Origin: WHSV01 sp050694055
GTDB taxonomy: Bacteria; Actinomycetota; CADDZG01; WHSQ01
Length of the DNA stretch: 29,116 bases
Direction: 5' to 3'
NCBI GenBank assembly: GCA_050694055.1
Contig: JBOGWX010000029.1
Coordinates: forward strand, 1-29,116
A model generated the notes under the pieces. That model was given only the letters and a program-made list of their open reading frames with translations. It had not been told where the DNA came from and did not search any database. Below are positions 25,628 to 29,116 of the stretch, in pieces. How positions within the stretch are numbered: position 1 is the first letter of the stretch; each line of letters opens with the position of its first letter. The translations under genes were made by a program, and so were the position numbers.

Positions 25628-25732
25628 CCTAGGCTGGGAACGTCGATCTATATAATGAACGTAGCCTCATACACTACACTTGTGGTACCAATGGGACAAC
25701 GCTATTATCAGCGTAGTTTCAGAGGCTACGTT
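25628..25732 (+). promoter_or_regulatory. Promoter with paired operator before the orphan AbiEi-type antitoxin gene
   Basis: A perfect -10 hexamer TATAAT lies at 25651-25656; the hexamer 17 bases upstream (CCTAGG, 25628-25633) is a poor -35. Immediately downstream are two GTAG-N9-CTAC elements, at 25661-25677 and 25713-25729, whose starts are 52 bp apart and which are mutually inverted (14 of 17 bases match when one is reversed). The outer arms AACGTAGCCTC (25658-25668) and GAGGCTACGTT (25722-25732) form a perfect 11-bp inverted repeat ending at the ribosome site. ACGCT/AGCGT (25699-25703/25710-25714) is a further small stem between them. Two inverted-repeat sites in front of the gene are how AbiEi antitoxins are known to repress their own operons; the assignment here is inference. 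Confidence 0.7.
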
Positions 25733-25742
25733 GGAGGTATTG

Positions 25743-26477
25743 ATGGCAAGGACCGTGCCCCCTCAGCTATTGAGAGACGGAAATCGCATACTTCGACCTC
25801 GTGACGCAAACGACATCTACGTCAATCCTCGAGCCGAGCTCGCGGCATTGGCAGATGCGGGAGCCCTCCGCAGGGTCGCAACCGGTTACTTCATCGCGCC
25901 GCCAGACGACGAGGTGCTGAACCCCGAATGGAGGCCCACGGTCGAAGGCCTAGCCCTTGGGATCGCTGGGAGGGACTACGGGTCGAAGGGAGCGGCTCTG
26001 ATGGCGATGAGCGCTGCTCGCAGGCACCGGGTTGTGCCCCGAGGTTTGGGAGTAGGCATCGTCGCAGTTGCCAGTCAGCGTCCGCGACTTCGCACTGCGT
26101 TCGGTGATGTTGTCTTCGTGACAAGACAGCTTGACCGTCTCGACTTAGTGCGTACGCGGACAGACGTGACCGGGGGTTGGACGACAAGTCGAGAACAAAC
26201 CATCTTGGATCTGGCCGACAGACCGACCCTCGGAGGAGTGACGGCGGAGAGCGCGTCCGAGGCGATCACCGCACTCACGGGCGATGCCGACTGGGATCTC
26301 GTGCGCAAATTGGCGCGCGATCAGCGCAAGTATGGCGCGCTTGTCCGGGCCTGTTGGCTCGCCGCGGCCGTGCTTGCGAACGCTCCCATTCCGCCTCCCA
26401 TCCGGCGAGTTGTTCCAGCACTAGGGCTTCGACCCGCCGTTCCTGTGCCTGCCGATCGCTACGGGATAGCTGCTTAG
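25743..26477 (+). CDS. AbiEi-family type IV antitoxin-like transcription regulator (orphan)
   Basis: A 244-residue protein. An N-terminal winged-helix-like region (about 1-52) ends in ALRRVATGYFIAPP. The AbiEi-type core follows: YGSKGAALMAMSAARRHRVVPR (81-100), VAVASQRPRLRTAFGDVVFV (107-126), LDLVRTRTDVTGG and the signature TSREQTILDLADRPTLGG (148-165). The C-terminal helical part is WDLVRKLARDQRKYGALVRA. In the family, such proteins repress their own promoter and neutralise an AbiEii nucleotidyltransferase toxin. ATG 25743 has GGAGG five bases upstream. No toxin gene follows: the next 350 bases contain only debris on the other strand. It resembles MenA/Rv2827c-type antitoxins in outline, a comparison from memory. 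The frame is intact, unlike its neighbours. Confidence 0.8.
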   Translation: MARTVPPQLLRDGNRILRPRDANDIYVNPRAELAALADAGALRRVATGYFIAPPDDEVLNPEWRPTVEGLALGIAGRDYGSKGAALMAMSAARRHRVVPRGLGVGIVAVASQRPRLRTAFGDVVFVTRQLDRLDLVRTRTDVTGGWTTSREQTILDLADRPTLGGVTAESASEAITALTGDADWDLVRKLARDQRKYGALVRACWLAAAVLANAPIPPPIRRVVPALGLRPAVPVPADRYGIAA

Positions 26478-26526
26478 GGCGAGCCAAGTGGTGCGCTCGG
26501 TGTGTCCGACCGGCGCCACTGCACAT

Positions 26527-26830
26527 CTAGGCGTAGGCGTAGCGGACTCGGTAGAGCGGGTCGTTCTGCAGAAAGTTAGCAAGAAACTGCCTCTACCTCT
26601 CGGACTTCTCCATTTGATGGAGATACTCGAACAGCGGCCGGCAGTCGCGCATGAAGGAGTCGCCATCGAACACCTCGCCGGTGTCGACGTAGTGCCACGC
26701 GCCCTTTGGATCACCTGGCTTGGTCAGGTACTCAACCTGCCCTTGATCTCGCTGTCGAAGGCCTCGTATTCCTTTGCGTCGATTCCATCGGGCAGAGGTC
26801 CGAGATCTTGGCGCGCGCATTCTCCTGGGA
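26527..26830 (-). pseudogene. Broken tandem copy of the gene at 26831-27250
   Basis: A partial duplicate of the adjacent unknown gene. Read on the minus strand it begins ARQDLGPLPDGIDAKEYEAF and DSEIKGR, matching EDLGSIPDEI of the neighbour. At about 26735 the frame shifts by one base and continues QVEYLTKPGDPKGAWHYVDT, then GEVFDGDSFMRDCRPLFEYL, matching WHYLDTEERFDGIPYRPLFD. A TAG at 26593-26595 follows SER, but the same frame stays protein-like to 26527 (RQFLANFLQNDPLYRVRYAY), suggesting a nonsense mutation in a longer ancestor. The N-terminal half is missing. It is a decayed tandem copy of the neighbour. Confidence 0.7.
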
Positions 26831-27250
26831 TCAGCCGGATCCCGCTTCCGGAGGCTTGCCGACCCTTTCGAGGAAGTCGAACAGCGGTCGATACGGAATC
26901 CCGTCGAACCTTTCTTCCGTATCGAGGTAGTGCCAGCTCCAAACCTTGGGGTCCTGTCGGTCCCGGCGCAGCCCAAGCTGCCTCTCGGTTTCCTGATCTA
27001 TTGCTGGCTCGTCCTCCCTGATCTGGATCTCATCCGGGATAGAGCCAAGGTCCTCGTAGGGCGAGGCTGTCCCATGCGGGGCGCCGGTGTCGCGGTGATA
27101 CTCCGTGTCCAGATAGCGCGACCCGAACTTCTCCCGGATTCCGATGAATCCATTGTTGCTTGCGTCGAAGACGCCGATGCTGAGGTTTCTCGACATCAGG
27201 CGGTATAGGTGTCTTGGCTTGCACTCGCTGAGAGAGATCGTGTCTTTCAT
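26831..27250 (-). CDS. Uncharacterised 139-residue protein, member of a locally duplicated family
   Basis: I do not recognise a named family. The protein is acidic and soluble, with no signal peptide or membrane segment. The first half is MKDTISLSECKPRHLYRLMS, then RNLSIGVFDASNNGFIGIRE with KFGSRYLDTEYHRDTG. The second half has a hinge EDLGSIPDEI, then WSWHYLDTEERFDGIPYRPL and FDFLERVG. The repeated phrases ending in LDTEYHRDTG and LDTEERFDG, separated by 60 residues, may be an internal repeat. ATG 27250 is the first start and lacks a clear ribosome site. It lies upstream of a broken tandem copy and faces the palindrome at 27350-27376, about 100 bases upstream of its start. Its place among toxin-antitoxin and ATPase remnants hints at a defence or mobile-element role, which is only inference. 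Confidence 0.65.
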   Translation of the reverse strand: MKDTISLSECKPRHLYRLMSRNLSIGVFDASNNGFIGIREKFGSRYLDTEYHRDTGAPHGTASPYEDLGSIPDEIQIREDEPAIDQETERQLGLRRDRQDPKVWSWHYLDTEERFDGIPYRPLFDFLERVGKPPEAGSG

Positions 27251-27349
27251 GTTGGTCTGATTCTCGCGTCGGCCTGTGACGTCTTCTGAGCCCTGCCCAT
27301 AGACTTCGAGCTATGCATCCCGTGGCGTATCGAGGAGGTCCAGATGACC

Positions 27350-27376
27350 CCATGTAGGTGAACTTCATCTACATGG
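27350..27376. promoter_or_regulatory. 27-bp near-perfect palindrome (probable operator)
   Basis: The arm CCATGTAGGTGAA (27350-27362), a central C (27363) and the arm TTCATCTACATGG (27364-27376) form a palindrome with 12 of 13 pairs matched. One base of loop is too tight for an RNA hairpin, so a dimeric DNA-binding protein is more likely. It contains GTAG-N11-CTAC, a spacing variant of the GTAG-N9-CTAC sites before the orphan AbiEi gene. It overlaps the start codon of the small rightward ORF and lies upstream of the leftward gene at 26831-27250. Confidence 0.7.
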
Positions 27377-27599
27377 AGGTCGGGGTGCGAAGAAATCCCA
27401 AGGCAGAACTCCAGCGGCATCGCCGTTGGACCCAACACACGCGCGGTTGGGCCAACTACCCATACCGCGGCAGCTACTACCGCCACATGCAGCCTACTTC
27501 AATCGCAAGGAGCGCCGCCAAGCCCGCGTCGATCTGAGCGTGGGCCGCGAGCCATTCCCCTGGCAGCCCAAGGGTCGTGTGAAGTGGGAGGTCTGGTAG
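27373..27599 (+). pseudogene. Small frameshifted basic ORF
   Basis: An ATG at 27373 opens a frame reading MEVGVRRNPKAELQRHRRWT and later RGSYYRHMQ. After about 27492 the protein-like signal moves to the next frame, which gives AYFNRKERRQARVDLSVG and then REPFPWQPKGRVKWEVW and stops at 27597-27599. Joined, it would be about 75 residues, rich in Arg, Trp and Tyr. I do not recognise the family. The join suggests loss of one base. The start codon lies inside the palindrome at 27350-27376. The call rests on composition, not homology. Confidence 0.45.
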
Positions 27600-27625
27600 C
27601 TGATAGCGCAGGCGGTCAGGCCGGA

Positions 27626-27641
27626 AGCGATAGTTATCGCT
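27626..27641. repeat. Short palindrome between converging genes
   Basis: AGCGATA (27626-27632) and TATCGCT (27635-27641) are exact reverse complements with GT between them; a copy of AGCGAT recurs at 27650-27655. It lies between the stops of the small ORF and the AbiEii-type toxin. It could act as a weak convergent terminator stem, but no T-tract is present. Confidence 0.4.
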
Positions 27642-27647
27642 CAAACG

Positions 27648-28555
27648 CTAGCGATTTGTGTTTTGGCTACTGCTGTCGCCCTCCCAGTGCTGATGAGCTG
27701 GGTCCCAATGACCGGTCGCTTCGCCCTTCAAGCTCGGGTCGAGCAGAGCCCGGGCCTCCGCGAGACCCACTGAGAGCGTGGGATCGATTCCCACCTCCGT
27801 GGCGAGCTTCCGGTACGCGGTCTCCCAGTCAAGCGGAGGTTCGGGCACGAAGGATGGGAGAGCCTGGAGCGCACGCGAGCGAAAGGTCTCGACCATCGCC
27901 TCGCGCAAACGAGAAGCATCCAGCGTCGCGTAGGACTTGATCAGTACGAGATCGACGAGGTCCTTTGCCCGGCTGCTGGGATGCCCGCTTCCGTATACGC
28001 GTGTGTAGGCATGGAGTTTCTCCGCGACTTGCTGCTCCAGTGGAAGGGCGGAGACTTCGGCAGGCTCGATGTCGGCGAACCCGAGAAGATCTGGGCCTCT
28101 CAGCCGCTCCGGCTCCCACTGTAGGGGATCGGAGAAGCCGATGTCGATGATGACCTCGTCGAAGAGTCTGCCGGCGAGTTCGGCTCGCGCCCGGTATCGG
28201 AGCGCTCCCTCCTGCCACTCTTCCCGCTGCTCTACCTTCTCGATGGTGAACACGAAGTGGTCATCCAGCTCTGTGGCCTGCGCGGTGATCAGGTCCTCGT
28301 GGCCGCCTCTTCGTTGTCCCTGCGTACGAGGTCGATGTCTTTGGTGGCGCGGCCCGCCGATTCAAAACGAAAGTCCAGTGCCAGTGCGCCCTTCAAGACC
28401 CAGCGGTCGGGGGCCGACGCGGAGAGACGAGCGAGGAGCCGATCGAACACGACGGTCTTGCGTAGCCGAACAAGAGAAAGCTCTGTCTTCCCAGTGAGAT
28501 TGAGCAGGCGTTGCTCGAGCGCCATCCGAAAGGCAGCCGCGCTCGCGTACTTCAC
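27648..28555 (-). pseudogene. AbiEii/AbiGii-type nucleotidyltransferase toxin, frameshifted
   Basis: This is the toxin of a type IV toxin-antitoxin pair, of the family that modifies targets (tRNA in characterised MenT members) by nucleotidyl transfer. The first frame (28555 to about 28300) encodes MKYASAAAFRMALEQRLLNL, DRWVLKGALALDFRFESAG and RATKDIDLVRRDNEEAAT, holding the G-A and D-x-D nucleotidyltransferase motif. It runs into a TGA. The continuation in another frame reads EDLITAQATELDDHFVFTIE and goes on through EVIIDIGFSDP, QQVAEKLHAYTR and SSRAKDLVDLVLIKS to 27648, the normal AbiEii C-terminal half. One base near 28300 appears added or lost. The GTG start overlaps the antitoxin TGA by four bases. 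If the frameshift is real, the toxin is inactive. Confidence 0.85.
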
Positions 28556-29116
28556 AGAGCCGCCTCATCGAAGGCGCGTCGGATGAGACGTTCCACCCGC
28601 CCTCCGCGGGACGCGGCGCCGGTCTCGAGCTGACGCTTTGTGGCGAGACCTCGATCGACGGCCTGCTTAACGGCTGCGACGATTTGCTCGGGAGCCGTGC
28701 CCGTCTCCGAGCAGTCGAGGATCGTACGCACCGCGCTGGTGACTCGAAGACCGCCACGGGCGATGACCTCGCCTGACTTGAACTCCCGGGTGGTGGTGTG
28801 CAGGGTGATGCCGGCGATGGCCGGACGGTAGCGACGCGAGCGGGGGATCGTGATGTGGATGGTGCCCGGGATCACGTCGGACAGGTCGAGCACGTCGAGC
28901 GCGCTCTCGTGGGAGACGACCGCGATGTCCTTGCCTGCCCACAGCCAGGCCGCGATGACCTCCTCGTGCTCGGATGACGGGTACTCGCCGAGCCGGTAGA
29001 TGCCCCGTCGGACCCGCACCCAACGGCCCTGCTTGACGTGATAGGCGCGCAGGCTGGAGGAGTAGCCGCAGGCGTCTGCCTGAGCGGTGGTGAAATAGCC
29101 CGCGTGCTCCGAGGCG
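28552..29116 (-). CDS. AbiEi-family type IV antitoxin (5' end beyond the window)
   Basis: The visible part has 187 residues and starts off the right edge. The N-terminal winged helix is present (ASEHAGYFTTAQADACGYSS, WVRVRRGIYRLGEYP), followed by the AbiEi core with WLWAGKDIAVVSHESALDVL, PGTIHITIPRSRR and TSAVRTILDCSETGTAPEQI, and a basic C-terminal part. In the family this protein neutralises the AbiEii toxin and represses the operon by binding inverted repeats upstream. Its stop overlaps the toxin start (GTGA), so the two are coupled. The frame is intact within the window. The promoter and operators lie outside. Confidence 0.85.
   Translation of the reverse strand, partial: ASEHAGYFTTAQADACGYSSSLRAYHVKQGRWVRVRRGIYRLGEYPSSEHEEVIAAWLWAGKDIAVVSHESALDVLDLSDVIPGTIHITIPRSRRYRPAIAGITLHTTTREFKSGEVIARGGLRVTSAVRTILDCSETGTAPEQIVAAVKQAVDRGLATKRQLETGAASRGGRVERLIRRAFDEAAL

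Noticed and set aside
26488..27021. Plus-strand 177-codon open frame as the missing toxin of the orphan AbiEi
   Set aside because: It has no nucleotidyltransferase motif and is antisense to the duplicated unknown family.
1..29116. CRISPR array, rRNA genes or a replication origin
   Set aside because: No regularly spaced direct repeats, no rRNA-like stretch and no origin-type cluster were seen anywhere in the window.

Overview
The window is high-GC DNA from an actinobacterium, probably an uncultured one. The clearest marker is a 1202-residue 2-oxoglutarate decarboxylase/dehydrogenase (kgd) that carries a succinyltransferase (E2) domain fused in front of the E1 domain, an architecture typical of Actinomycetota. 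The NarL-type two-component pair, the DUF4333 protein, the AbiEi/DUF559 protein and frequent GTG starts agree with this. Genus and class cannot be read from the window.

Layout. (1) Positions 1-6240 are an integration locus at a tRNA-Lys(CTT) gene: a DUF6326 membrane protein, a histidine kinase/response regulator pair with overlapping genes, a frameshifted membrane protein, a zinc-independent quinone-oxidoreductase-type dehydrogenase, about 470 bases without genes, and an apparently intact tyrosine recombinase ending 50 bases from the 3' end of the tRNA. (2) Positions 6295-24850 look like ordinary chromosome: tRNA-His(GTG), an MFS transporter, kgd, a nucleotide-sugar-epimerase-like SDR abutting a macrodomain hydrolase, an AbiEi-like/DUF559 protein, an overlapping tenA and DUF523(TudS)-DUF1722 pair, an alpha/alpha-toroid-like protein, a ferritin-like protein with a good terminator, a PAS-GAF-PP2C phosphatase, a DUF4333 protein, a sugar ABC importer (Tat lipoprotein plus two permeases, no ATPase), and a TerC-type metal exporter with a small DUF2007-like partner. 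(3) Positions 24999-29116 are a decaying defence/toxin-antitoxin patch: a broken DUF234-type ATPase, an orphan AbiEi-family antitoxin behind a consensus -10 box and a paired operator, a tandem pair of an unrecognised family (one copy broken), a broken small ORF under a 27-bp palindrome, and an AbiEi-AbiEii type IV toxin-antitoxin operon in which the toxin is frameshifted. The antitoxin runs off the window end.

How it fits together. Core metabolism (TCA cycle at 2-oxoglutarate, thiamine and thio-base salvage, sugar uptake, metal and iron homeostasis) has intact reading frames. Every frameshift or nonsense change I found lies in the two accessory regions, which argues for gene decay rather than uniform sequencing error, although one-base errors cannot be excluded. 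The best candidates for something undescribed are the paired GTAG-N9-CTAC operator before the orphan AbiEi, the related palindrome at 27350-27376, and the duplicated unknown family lying between the two AbiEi genes.
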